Positions 35,212-43,852 of a DNA stretch of 64,000 nt are shown here, one piece after another (position 1 is the stretch's first letter; the number at the start of each line of letters is the position of its first letter). The notes under the pieces were generated by a model that did no database searches, was not told the DNA's origin, and saw only the letters and a program-made list of their open reading frames with translations. This stretch comes from Eggerthellaceae bacterium UBA5808 (GTDB taxonomy: Bacteria; Actinomycetota; Coriobacteriia; Coriobacteriales; Eggerthellaceae). The position numbers were made by a program, and so were the translations under genes. Where the stretch lies: the NCBI GenBank assembly GCA_002417975.1, contig DIDE01000086.1, positions 1-64,000 of the forward strand. The letters are read 5' to 3'.

Positions 35212-36624
35212 TTAGTCCTCTTCTTTGTCAGAAACGGTAGTCTCGTTATCAGAGAGAGCATCAAGGTCGCCCTGCTCTAATGCAGCACGTTGCTCTTCTT
35301 GTGCTTCAACGTTCTGATCGGTAACGATGTCGTTAAATACATCGGTATTGAGTGCCTTATTAGCACGTGCGACGATTGCGGTTACAACGGCATCGCCCGT
35401 TACGTTGATTGCAGTACGGCCCATATCGACGATACGATCGACGCCCATAATCATCGAAATACCTTCGGCAGGTAGGCCGACTGCGTCAAAGACCATTGCA
35501 AGCATAATTGTGCCGACGCCTGGGACACCTGCAGTTCCGATCGAAGCGAGCGTCGCTGTCAGAATAACCGTCATATATTCCATAGGCCCTAGGGGAATGC
35601 CAAATGCCTGTGCGACAAAGACAACTGCTACGCCTTGCATAATTGCGGTGCCATCCATATTGATCGTTGCACCAAGAGGAATGGTAAACGAAGCAATTTT
35701 AGGATTGACACCAACCTTTTTTTCGAGCGTATTGATATTCAAAGGAATCGTTGCGTTGCTTGAGCTTGTCGAAAACGCGAATCCCATAACAGGGAGCATT
35801 TTTTTGAGAAAGCGGAACGGATTAAGACGAGCAAAGACGCGCAGCAAGACCATATAGACAACGCAGAGCTGGAAGGCGAGTCCAAGATACGTGCCGCCAA
35901 CAAATTTAAGCATAGGCACGATGGCATCGAGTCCAAGATGGGCAAAGGTGCGTGAGATCAAACAGAAAACGCCGATAGGTGCAACGCGCAACACCAAGGT
36001 TACCATGCTCATCATGACTTCATTAAATTGCGAGAAGAAGCGACGCACGGTACTTACACGGTCGCCGAGTTGAGCGAGAATAACACCGAGGATAAGAGCG
36101 AAGAAGATGATCTGCAGCATCGAACCTGACGAAAGCGCATTAAACGCATTGGTTGGGATGATGTTGAGAATCGTATCAGCTACGCTTGTCGACTGGGTGG
36201 ATGTAGTGTCAACGCTATGAATCGAACTCAAATCGAGGCCGACACCTGGTTGGATAAATTGAGCTATAACGAGTGCCATGCATACAGCTACCGCGGTGGT
36301 GATGATGTAGAGGACGATGGTTAATCCGCCAACGCGTCCCAGTGTTTTGCCATTGCCGATAGCTGCGGCGCCGCATACGATGCTGCAGAACACTAGCGGT
36401 GCAACGAGCATCTGCATTAAGCGGATGAATCCTTGGCCTAGGACGTAAAAAATACCGTTAACGACGATATTGTCGAAGTCGGATCCAGAAGGAACGGTGT
36501 AATTAAAGACGATACCGATAATAATACCGAGTATAAGCGCGATAAAGATCCAACCGGTGAGACCGATGAATGCTTTGTTGCGTTGGTTCGTCGTTTGTTC
36601 TGATTGCTTTGATGTTGATTTCAT
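35212..36624 (-). CDS. dicarboxylate/amino acid:cation symporter (DAACS)
   Basis: 470-residue secondary transporter of the GltP/DctA/SstT family, taking up C4-dicarboxylates or acidic/neutral amino acids with Na+ or H+. Hallmarks: the serine-rich re-entrant loop F-A-F-S-T-S-S-S-N-A-T-I-P, the helix-7 motif G-A-T-I-N-M-D-G-T-A, and V-P-G-V-G-T-I-M-L in the second re-entrant loop. The tail is acidic. No good ribosome-binding site precedes the ATG at 36624. The lack of sugar-transport genes in the window and this uptake system fit an amino-acid-using anaerobe, which is inference. Confidence 0.9.
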   Translation of the reverse strand: MKSTSKQSEQTTNQRNKAFIGLTGWIFIALILGIIIGIVFNYTVPSGSDFDNIVVNGIFYVLGQGFIRLMQMLVAPLVFCSIVCGAAAIGNGKTLGRVGGLTIVLYIITTAVAVCMALVIAQFIQPGVGLDLSSIHSVDTTSTQSTSVADTILNIIPTNAFNALSSGSMLQIIFFALILGVILAQLGDRVSTVRRFFSQFNEVMMSMVTLVLRVAPIGVFCLISRTFAHLGLDAIVPMLKFVGGTYLGLAFQLCVVYMVLLRVFARLNPFRFLKKMLPVMGFAFSTSSSNATIPLNINTLEKKVGVNPKIASFTIPLGATINMDGTAIMQGVAVVFVAQAFGIPLGPMEYMTVILTATLASIGTAGVPGVGTIMLAMVFDAVGLPAEGISMIMGVDRIVDMGRTAINVTGDAVVTAIVARANKALNTDVFNDIVTDQNVEAQEEQRAALEQGDLDALSDNETTVSDKEED

Positions 36625-36835
36625 AACCCGAAGTGTACCAGTTCATTCTCGCGATGAAAAGAATTTCCTTTCTTTGACCGTTGACGGGGTCAATTTGCTC
36701 ATCGGAGATGGGAAAGCAGTACATCGTACGGGGGTGCAGCATCGTGCATGCGGATACCCTTTGTTGCGCAGATGAGGATAACTATGTAGATACGTTTGCG
36801 AAACTAAATCTTAAGACGGTGATGAGATGCTGAAC

Positions 36836-37765
36836 TTATGAGGCATCGGTGGTCTCGACAGATGGATTTGCGGCGATGACGGCGTCGAGCTCGTCGATGT
36901 AGCGCAGCAAGAGTGTACTTGGGCGACGTTCGCGATGCATGATATAGCCCACTTGCATAGTTTCATTGGTGTCGAGCGGAATTGATGTGATGCCTGCATG
37001 CATTTCGGCAGATAGAACGCCTGTTGATAGGGTATACCCATTGTAATCGGTCAAGAGATTTGTCAGCGTTCCACGATCTGATATGCGAATGGTTCGTTTA
37101 TGCGGAAGGTAGCTAAGCGGCTCTTCTGCATAGTAGAACGAATTAGTAATACCTTGCTCGAATGAATAGCGTGGGTATTCAGCCAAATCCTCTGGTTTAA
37201 TAAGTGTTGCGTTTGCTAAAGGATGATGTTCTCCTACAAAGACGTGTACGCGTGCGTTGAACAATGGGTGAAACGCAACGTTTGCATCATCGAATGCTTT
37301 ATTCATTACGCGTTCATTAAAACTATCAATAAATAGGATGCCAAGTTCGCTGCGGAACGTACGAACGTCATCGATGATTTCCCCCGTACCGCGTTCTCGC
37401 AGCATGAATTCGTATTCGTCGCTATCACACGATTCAACAACACTTATGAATGCTTGCACGCTAAACGCATAGTGTTGCGTCGAAATTGCTAAATGGCGGT
37501 GTGGCGTTTCGTTGCGTGCATAGTGATCTTCGAGCATGGTGGCTTGTTCGACTACCTGGCGTGCGTACCCTAGCAACTCGGTGCCATCGTTGGTTAGAGC
37601 GACACCCCGATTGCTCCGCGTAAAAATGGTAATGCCTAATTCTTTTTCGAGTTCCTTAACAGCGGTCGAAAGATTGGATTGAGAAGCGTAGAGATTGTGT
37701 GCGGCAGCATTAATTGATCCATATTCTGCGATCGCGATAAGGTAATGCAACTGTTGTAGCGTCAT
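36836..37765 (-). CDS. LysR-family transcriptional regulator
   Basis: 309 residues. Residues 1-65 are a typical LysR winged helix-turn-helix (L-H-Y-L-I-A-I-A-E-Y-G-S-I-N-A-A-A, then S-Q-S-N-L-S-T-A-V-K-E-L-E), followed by a linker helix and an effector-binding domain from about 90. AAGGA stands ten bases before the ATG at 37765. It is divergent from the operon at 38195, the classical layout for a LysR regulator and its target. The effector domain is clearly related to the HTH-less protein at 39546 in that operon. Confidence 0.92.
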   Translation of the reverse strand: MTLQQLHYLIAIAEYGSINAAAHNLYASQSNLSTAVKELEKELGITIFTRSNRGVALTNDGTELLGYARQVVEQATMLEDHYARNETPHRHLAISTQHYAFSVQAFISVVESCDSDEYEFMLRERGTGEIIDDVRTFRSELGILFIDSFNERVMNKAFDDANVAFHPLFNARVHVFVGEHHPLANATLIKPEDLAEYPRYSFEQGITNSFYYAEEPLSYLPHKRTIRISDRGTLTNLLTDYNGYTLSTGVLSAEMHAGITSIPLDTNETMQVGYIMHRERRPSTLLLRYIDELDAVIAANPSVETTDAS

Positions 37766-38194
37766 CGAAATCAGGATCCTTTCGGTCTATGTGCGACTAT
37801 GCGATACATCCAGAAAAGCGATCGTTTGCCGGCGGCGAACCATATCGTAAAAAACGAACTTGTACAGGCAAAACAATGGTATATAGGGCAGTTGCTTGAA
37901 GCTACTGCATACATACCAAGATCGATGTTTCTATCTAACATTCAATGCAACATTATACGGGGCTATCGGTATAACAGATAACGAATCATCAAATCATCGA
38001 ATGACTTTTTCTATTGTATGCAGCTCGCATCCGTGGTTTCATCATATCCATCGTTTGAGGCTGTTCGATCCATACGGTACATAATTTTGTGTTCATGGCG
38101 ATGAATACGGAACGTGTTCGTACGACGTAATTGACGGATTGCGGCTTGGATTGGTACTCGACGAACTATTAAAGAAACGTATTAGGAGGACATC
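37766..38194. promoter_or_regulatory. divergent LysR / ligase control region
   Basis: 429 bases with no supported gene. A candidate plus-strand promoter is TTGAGG (38055-38060), a 17-base spacer and TACATA (38078-38083), about 105 bases before the ligase start. A LysR-type site would be expected in this gap; I cannot single out one T-N11-A palindrome with confidence. AGGAGGA at 38184-38190 is the ribosome-binding site of the ligase gene. Confidence 0.4.
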
Positions 38195-39532
38195 ATGGCA
38201 AAGCACATCCCCGCCACTCAGAAATACTATGAGCCGGAGATCGAATGCATGCCGCGTCCGCAGCTTGAGGAGCTGCAGTTGCAGCGCCTCAAAAAGATGG
38301 TCGCTTATGCCTACGAGAACACCGTGTACTACAAGCGGGCGTTCGATCAGGCAGGAGTGCGACCTGAAGATCTCAAATCGTTAGCAGATCTGGCGCGGTT
38401 CCCATTCGTGAACAAGAAGACGGAACGAGAGACACAACATGTCGGTTCCTTCTTTGGCGAAATGTGCAGTGTTCCCGAAGAAGACGTCGTATTCATGGCT
38501 ACGTCTTCGGGATCAACGGGTGTGCCAACGGTGAGCCCCTTTACTGCAGAAGATTTTGAACTATGGCAGAACACCGAGGCACGTTTGTTCTGGCAAGCAG
38601 GCATGAGACCTAATGATCGGTATGTTCATGGATTGAATTTTGCCCTGTACGTTGGTGGCCCAGATGTAATCGGAGCGCAAAAACTCGGCGCGCTTGCGAT
38701 TTGGGCTGGAGCAATTCCATCTGATCGTTTGATGTTTGTACTTAAGGAATATCAGCCGACCGTTATATGGACATCTCCTTCGTATGCATGGCACTTGGGA
38801 GAAATTGCCAAGGAAAAAGGTTTTGATCCAAAGAAGGACTTTAACATCCACACGATCATCGTTGCTGGTGAGGCGGGCGGATCGATCCATTCGACGCGTG
38901 AGTCGATCGAGGAACTGTGGGGAGCTAAGGTTGTCGACTTCTATGGTCTCTCAGACATTTACGGCGCCTGTGCTGCGATGTGTGAGGCAAAGGATGGCTT
39001 GCACATTGTCGAGGATCAGATTTTGGTCGAAACCGTTGATCCAACGACAGGCGAAGTTATTCCTGATGGTCAGACGGGTGAGCTCGTTTATACGACGCTC
39101 TGCAAAAAAGCTCGTCCTATGATCCGCTTCCGTTCGGGTGATATTGGTTATGTCGATAAGACGCCGTGCTCTTGTGGTCGTACGCTTGCTCGTATTCATG
39201 TGACGGGGCGCAAGGACGAGATGTTTGTAGTGAGCGCGGTTAACGTGTTCCCGAGCGATATTGAATACGTGGTGCGTGGTCTTAAAGGGCTAACGGGCGA
39301 ATATTCAATTCGCGTTTACGAACAGGACTTTACGTGCCGCTATGAGGTATCGGTAGAGCGTGCTGATGACAGTGATGAACCATTCGACGAAGTGGCAAGT
39401 CGCACGATGGCTGCCCTGAAAGCTCATATTGGCGTACGTCCTCGCAACGTAATCGTGTATGATGCGGGAAAGCTTGGAACATCATCCGCTCATAAGGCAT
39501 CGCGCTTTATTGACGAGCGCAAGCAGAAATAG
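38195..39532 (+). CDS. paaK: PaaK-family phenylacetate-CoA ligase-like enzyme
   Basis: 445 residues, the usual length. ANL-superfamily enzyme of the phenylacetate-CoA ligase branch: S-S-G-S-T-G-V-P-T-V, D-F-Y-G-L-S-D-I-Y, P-M-I-R-F-R-S-G-D-I, C-S-C-G-R-T-L-A-R-I, and D-E-M-F-V-V-S-A-V-N-V-F-P. It makes an acyl-CoA from an aryl or related acid with ATP, or in fermenters runs towards ATP from aryl-CoA. AGGAGGA fixes the ATG at 38195. The 2-oxoacid oxidoreductase genes downstream make acyl-CoA from 2-oxoacids, so the two may form one pathway of aromatic or branched amino-acid oxidation. The exact acid is not readable from sequence. Confidence 0.85.
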   Translation: MAKHIPATQKYYEPEIECMPRPQLEELQLQRLKKMVAYAYENTVYYKRAFDQAGVRPEDLKSLADLARFPFVNKKTERETQHVGSFFGEMCSVPEEDVVFMATSSGSTGVPTVSPFTAEDFELWQNTEARLFWQAGMRPNDRYVHGLNFALYVGGPDVIGAQKLGALAIWAGAIPSDRLMFVLKEYQPTVIWTSPSYAWHLGEIAKEKGFDPKKDFNIHTIIVAGEAGGSIHSTRESIEELWGAKVVDFYGLSDIYGACAAMCEAKDGLHIVEDQILVETVDPTTGEVIPDGQTGELVYTTLCKKARPMIRFRSGDIGYVDKTPCSCGRTLARIHVTGRKDEMFVVSAVNVFPSDIEYVVRGLKGLTGEYSIRVYEQDFTCRYEVSVERADDSDEPFDEVASRTMAALKAHIGVRPRNVIVYDAGKLGTSSAHKASRFIDERKQK

Positions 39533-39545
39533 AGGAGGAGAGACG

Positions 39546-40199
39546 ATGAATGAGACATTAGCTGTTTCGGGTCAACACTATCTCTTTAATGTACAGACGT
39601 TTGCTCATACCGTATTGGCTCTGGGCGGAGACTCTTATCAATATGCATTGCGTGATCGAACGACGCGCGGGGTTATTGCGGATGTGGCCGAAGAACGCAG
39701 TGATATTGGTGTGATTGTAAAGACGTCCGAGAACAAAGCGGTTATCGACAAAGCATGCGCCGATGCTCATCTGGAGTGGCATGAACTGATTGAATCCATT
39801 CCTCGCATTGCTTTGCCGGCAAGTCATCCGTTAGTACACGCAGAGAGCCTAACGCTCGAAGATATGGCGGAGTATCCCTATATCTATTTCGATCAAGGCG
39901 AAGATGCGCCGATAGAATTTGCCGAAGAGGCACTTGCACGTATTCCTCGTGCAAAGCGAATTGCAACAACTGATCGTGCATCGCTTAGCGAGTTGATCGT
40001 GGCATTAAACGGCTATACCGTTACCTGCGGTATTCTGGTTGGCATATCGGATGGATCCGATTTGAATACTGTACCGCTGGTCACTGATGTGAAGTTACAT
40101 CTGGGGTATCTAACTCGTGAAGGCGCAGCGCTTGATGTTGCTGCCAAGCGCTTCATTAGCGGACTCGATAAAAACCTTGTTCGTTATGCTCATATGTAG
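39546..40199 (+). CDS. stand-alone LysR effector-binding domain without HTH
   Basis: 217 residues that align along their whole length with the effector domain of the LysR regulator at 36836: V-S-G-Q-H-Y-L-F-N-V-Q against I-S-T-Q-H-Y-A-F-S-V-Q, then R-D-R-T-T-R-G-V-I-A-D-V, E-D-M-A-E-Y-P-Y-I-Y-F-D-Q-G, and N-G-Y-T-V-T-C-G-I-L. There is no DNA-binding domain. The start is sure: AGGAGG lies just before the ATG at 39546, and an upstream in-frame extension overlaps the ligase gene in a different frame. It begins 14 bases after the ligase stop. Possible roles: sensing or buffering the inducer, or forming mixed oligomers with the regulator. Confidence 0.85.
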   Translation: MNETLAVSGQHYLFNVQTFAHTVLALGGDSYQYALRDRTTRGVIADVAEERSDIGVIVKTSENKAVIDKACADAHLEWHELIESIPRIALPASHPLVHAESLTLEDMAEYPYIYFDQGEDAPIEFAEEALARIPRAKRIATTDRASLSELIVALNGYTVTCGILVGISDGSDLNTVPLVTDVKLHLGYLTREGAALDVAAKRFISGLDKNLVRYAHM

Positions 40200-40304
40200 G
40201 ATTGTTGATCGTTTAAACGGTCAATCGGTTTAGCAGCTGGGCACTACAATGTGGACGTATAGGTAGCAATGCCGGTGCGTTCGCAGATATAACACTGCAT
40301 GAGA

Positions 40305-40330
40305 CGCCCTACGCGGATTCGCGTAGGGCG
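40305..40330 (+). terminator. hairpin between the ligase and oxidoreductase units
   Basis: Perfect 11-base GC-rich stem (40305-40315 with 40320-40330) and a four-base loop, without a clear T-run. It probably ends the 38195-40199 unit. A 20-base near-perfect palindrome centred on TTTAAA (40205-40224) lies just after the stop of the previous gene and may be an operator. Confidence 0.55.
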
Positions 40331-40401
40331 CATGCCGTGATAGGGTACGTTAGAACACAAGGTGTAAGGCAGTAGAAATAAAGATACGTCGGGAGCTTAT
40401 G

Positions 40402-41478
40402 ATGATCGAATTTTTATGGCACGGGCGAGGAGGCCAAGGAGCCTTTACGGCTGCGCGTCTGCTTGGTGCAGCTGCGTCGACGAGCAAAGGAACGTATGCG
40501 CTTGCGTTTCCTTCGTTTGGTCCAGAACGACGCGGTGCGCCTATGCGTGCATTCACCAAGATTGCCGATAGACCAATTGGTGATCGAAGTGCGGTTACGC
40601 AGGCAGATTATGTGATCTATCTTGATGAGACACTGCTGCAGGTGCCATCCTGCTTTGACGAGCTTAAACCGGGTGGAATAATCTTAGTTAACGCACAGCG
40701 TACCTGGGATGACGATCGTATCATCAGCATCGATGCTGATGGTATATCGCAACAATGTCTTGGCCGTCCGTTCCCTAATACGGCGTGCCTTGCGGCACTT
40801 ACGGCATGCGATCTTTCCGTTAGTCTTGATCAAGTTAAAGATGCATTCTGCGCCTACATGCCTAAAAAGTTGCATAAGGGCAATGTATCGGTCATGGATG
40901 CGACGGTTCAGGCAATGAAGGAATCGCTTGTGCTGTCATCGCACCATGGTACGTTGCCGCATGCCGATACTAATGATGCTAATGCGTCGAGCAAGGAATT
41001 GTGTGATGCAGGTGATCTAGACTTTGCATCTGATGGTTCAGCATCAAGCGAGCAGGTACCAACGGCATCAAATGCCGTAACGCATGCTAATGACGCTCGG
41101 GCGTTGTCGAGTATTGATACAGATAGTCCGCACCGCCGTCCTCAAATTATTCCTCAATTAACAACAGATACGATTGCACCTGTCGACTATGCGCATTCGA
41201 CATGCTATAAGGGCGGTCATTTGACGGTGCGCAATGCGGGGTGGCGCAACCAACGGCCGATTATCGATGCGGCTGCGTGCACGGGTTGTCTGCAATGCTA
41301 TCTCTATTGCCCTGATGGGACGATATTCAAAACGACTGACGAATTCAGGTCACAGGCATCAGATGCATGTGCTGTTGCAATCGACTACGACTTTTGCAAA
41401 GGCTGTGGTATCTGCGCACATATGTGCAAAGCACATGCGATCAGTATGGTGCCCGAAAAGGAGGTAACGTCCCGATGA
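40402..41478 (+). CDS. 2-oxoacid:ferredoxin oxidoreductase, fused gamma and delta subunits
   Basis: 358 residues. Residues 1-180 are the gamma subunit (G-R-G-G-Q-G-A-F-T-A-A, F-G-P-E-R-R-G-A-P); residues 265-358 are the delta ferredoxin-like subunit with two [4Fe-4S] motifs, C-T-G-C-L-Q-C-Y-L-Y-C and C-K-G-C-G-I-C-A-H-M-C. Between them lies a polar linker of about 85 residues rich in Ser, Asp, Ala and His. In most POR/VOR enzymes gamma and delta are separate or joined tightly. Two ATGs stand side by side (40399, 40402); the second is better spaced from GGGAG. The alpha gene begins in the stop codon overlap (ATGA), so they are co-translated. Confidence 0.88.
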   Translation: MIEFLWHGRGGQGAFTAARLLGAAASTSKGTYALAFPSFGPERRGAPMRAFTKIADRPIGDRSAVTQADYVIYLDETLLQVPSCFDELKPGGIILVNAQRTWDDDRIISIDADGISQQCLGRPFPNTACLAALTACDLSVSLDQVKDAFCAYMPKKLHKGNVSVMDATVQAMKESLVLSSHHGTLPHADTNDANASSKELCDAGDLDFASDGSASSEQVPTASNAVTHANDARALSSIDTDSPHRRPQIIPQLTTDTIAPVDYAHSTCYKGGHLTVRNAGWRNQRPIIDAAACTGCLQCYLYCPDGTIFKTTDEFRSQASDACAVAIDYDFCKGCGICAHMCKAHAISMVPEKEVTSR

Positions 41479-42698
41479 AGCGTTTTTTATCAGGCGATGA
41501 AGCGTGTGCCGAAGGAGTCCGCCTCGCACGTCCGCAGGTTATTTCTGCCTATCCTATTACCCCGCAGACGGTGGTTGTCGAGCGGTTGAGCTCGATGGTT
41601 GAATCAGGTGCGCTTGATGCGGAATATATTCATGTCGAGTCCGAGCACTCGGCACTTTCGTGTGCGATTGGTGCCTCAGCAACGGGTGCACGCACCTTTA
41701 CAGCAACGTCGAGCCAGGGGCTGCTTTATATGGCGGAATGCCTGACCTATGCGTCAGGTGGGCGTTTTCCTATCGTTATGATGAACGCGAATCGATCAAC
41801 AGCACTCCCTTGGAATATCTACGGCGACCAGCGTGATTCGCTCTCGCTACTCGATCATGGGTGGATCCAAGTCTACGTCGAAAACAATCAGGAAGCGCTC
41901 GACATGGCTTTGATGGCATATGCCTTAGGAGAGGACGCGCGTGTAAGCACGCCGGTAATGATCAACCTTGATGGATTTGCTTTGACGCATACGTATGAAT
42001 CAGTTGAGATTCCTGATCAAGATCAAGCGGATGCGTTTTTGCCGGCGTATACCACGGACAATCGTTTTGATTTTGATCATCCTAAAAATATCGGTTATTC
42101 GGCGGGACCCGCCTATAATCGCTACTTTAAATATGCCGAGCATGCCGACATGAACCGTGCGCTTGAGGTTATCCCCGAAATTGAAGAGCGTTTTAACACA
42201 GCGTTTGGAAGGCAGTATCCTGGGGCGGTCGAAGCCGTATCGTGCGAGGATGCCGATGTTGTTATCGTCACGCTTGGATCAGTTGCTGGTCTGGTGCGTG
42301 ATGAGGTGCGTTCACTACGTGAACAGGGTGTGCACGTGGGCTTGCTTAAAATTCGCTATCTGCGTCCTTTTCCTTATGCTGCTATTGTTGCTGCGCTGCG
42401 TTCGTGCAAAGCCGTTGCAGTGCTGGAAAAAGATGTTTCGTTTGGCGCTGAAGGAACGGTATACACCAATGTGAATTCGGCATTGTTTCAGGCAGGGCTG
42501 ACGGTACCAACGTATAACGTTATTGGCGGATTAGGCGGAGATGATATTACCGCTGATCAAATACGGACTGTATATACAAAACTTGGAGCGGCTGAACAGA
42601 ACGAAACAGAGATTCCTAACGTTTCATTTTTGGGAATAGATAGCGTCTTTGATGCTGCTGATACTTCTTGCTCGATCTCGAATGAAGGGAGGTTGTAG
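41475..42698 (+). CDS. porA: 2-oxoacid:ferredoxin oxidoreductase, alpha subunit
   Basis: 407 residues. Family signatures: F-L-S-G-D-E-A-C-A-E-G, A-Y-P-I-T-P-Q-T, V-E-S-E-H-S-A-L-S, and L-K-I-R-Y-L-R-P-F-P in the C-terminal domain. With beta, gamma and delta it oxidises a 2-oxoacid to acyl-CoA and CO2, reducing ferredoxin. AAGGAGGT precedes the ATG at 41475, which overlaps the previous stop by four bases; a longer in-frame extension upstream lies inside the gamma-delta gene and is not used. Similarity in style is to pyruvate or branched-chain enzymes (PorA/VorA); the substrate is not certain. Confidence 0.9.
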   Translation: MKRFLSGDEACAEGVRLARPQVISAYPITPQTVVVERLSSMVESGALDAEYIHVESEHSALSCAIGASATGARTFTATSSQGLLYMAECLTYASGGRFPIVMMNANRSTALPWNIYGDQRDSLSLLDHGWIQVYVENNQEALDMALMAYALGEDARVSTPVMINLDGFALTHTYESVEIPDQDQADAFLPAYTTDNRFDFDHPKNIGYSAGPAYNRYFKYAEHADMNRALEVIPEIEERFNTAFGRQYPGAVEAVSCEDADVVIVTLGSVAGLVRDEVRSLREQGVHVGLLKIRYLRPFPYAAIVAALRSCKAVAVLEKDVSFGAEGTVYTNVNSALFQAGLTVPTYNVIGGLGGDDITADQIRTVYTKLGAAEQNETEIPNVSFLGIDSVFDAADTSCSISNEGRL

Positions 42699-42700
42699 CC

Positions 42701-43609
42701 ATGGGTATAAATGCAAAAACGATTAGCGACAACGAATTGTTCTTTGGCCACAAAGCATGCGCGGGGTGCGGAGGCGCACTTGCAGTGCGTGCGGCGCTCA
42801 AAGTATTAGGCCCACAAGCGATTGCGGCGCTGCCTGCTGGATGTATGAGTGCAACTGGATTTAATTTTCCGGACCTATGCTTTGCAAACAATGCGATGAT
42901 CACGCCTTTTGCGGCGACAGCATCGGTGATTACCGGCATTGAGGCTGGGTTGCGTGCTCAAGGGCGTAAACCTGACGATGCAACTGTTGTCGGATTTGCT
43001 GGTGATGGTGGCACGGCCGATATTGGTTTGCAGGCCTTATCAGGTGCGATTGATCGCAACGATGACGTGCTCTATATCTGCTACGACAACGAAGCTTATA
43101 TGAACACAGGCATTCAAAAAAGTTCTCTGACGCCGTTTGGCGCGCGTACGACAACAACGCCAGCTGGCTCACATCATCGAGGTTGCTTGACGCAAAAGAA
43201 GAATATGTTTGAGATTGTTGCAGCGCATGGTATTCCGTATGCAGCGACGGCGAGCGTTGGCTACTTGAATGATTTTATGCGCAAGGTCAAACATGCCGCG
43301 AGTATCCATGGGACAAAGTACATTCATGTTATTGCTCCCTGCCCAACAGGGTGGGGCTATGGCGTTGATGCAACGGTCGAGATCGCGCGTGAGATTGTTG
43401 ACTGTGGATTGTGGTACCTTGCGGAATATGAGCAGGGCTCATTTACCCTGAATCGCAATCCAACTGAGTTTGCTTCAGTCGAACAGTACCTTAAGCATCA
43501 GGGTCGTTTTAAACACTTGCAGGATGAAGATATTGCTTCGATCGAGCAGCAGCGTGATGCTAAATGGGAGTATATGCGTGATTGTTGGACTGCTCCGTCG
43601 AGGGCCTAA
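42701..43609 (+). CDS. porB: 2-oxoacid:ferredoxin oxidoreductase, beta subunit
   Basis: 302-residue thiamine diphosphate-binding subunit. H-K-A-C-A-G-C-G and the later C-M-S provide cysteines typical of the beta subunit cluster site; the ThDP/Mg2+ motif runs from G-F-A-G-D-G-G to D-N-E-A-Y-M-N-T-G. I-A-P-C-P-T-G-W supplies another conserved cysteine. AAGGGAGG lies eight bases before the ATG, two bases after the alpha stop. It completes the gamma-delta, alpha, beta gene order of POR-type enzymes. Soluble, cytoplasmic, oxygen-sensitive by family; it points to an anaerobic host. Confidence 0.92.
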   Translation: MGINAKTISDNELFFGHKACAGCGGALAVRAALKVLGPQAIAALPAGCMSATGFNFPDLCFANNAMITPFAATASVITGIEAGLRAQGRKPDDATVVGFAGDGGTADIGLQALSGAIDRNDDVLYICYDNEAYMNTGIQKSSLTPFGARTTTTPAGSHHRGCLTQKKNMFEIVAAHGIPYAATASVGYLNDFMRKVKHAASIHGTKYIHVIAPCPTGWGYGVDATVEIAREIVDCGLWYLAEYEQGSFTLNRNPTEFASVEQYLKHQGRFKHLQDEDIASIEQQRDAKWEYMRDCWTAPSRA

Positions 43610-43655
43610 CAGAACGCAGAATGTGCGTGAAAAGAAGAACTGGTTGTGCACCTAA

Positions 43656-43697
43656 AGGTATGCCGCGATTATAGGGATGAATGATCGCGGCATACCT
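43656..43697 (+). terminator. hairpin after the oxidoreductase operon
   Basis: Perfect 14-base stem (43656-43669 with 43684-43697) with a 14-base loop. There is no clear T-run on the plus strand, but its position 46 bases past the last stop makes it the probable end of the operon. Confidence 0.6.
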
Positions 43698-43741
43698 CTA
43701 TGCTCATAAGGTTAGCGAGCCTAAATATGTAGAATAAGAAT

Positions 43742-43852
43742 GCAATGTGCATAAATGGAGTATTGATTGGTGACAAGTGCTCTTATCATATTCATTAGGT
43801 AAAAAACGAGATTCGGAAAATTTCGGAACTCTTTGAGCAAGATGGTGCAACG
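43742..43852 (+). promoter_or_regulatory. upstream region shared by the two paralogous surface protein genes (copy 1)
   Basis: GCAATGTGCATAAAT lies 111 bases before the ATG at 43853, and TTATCATA lies 70 bases before it. The region before the paralogue at 46895 has GCAATGTGCAGAAAT and TTATCATA at exactly the same two distances. The rest is diverged, so these boxes look like kept promoter or activator elements. Confidence 0.5.
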
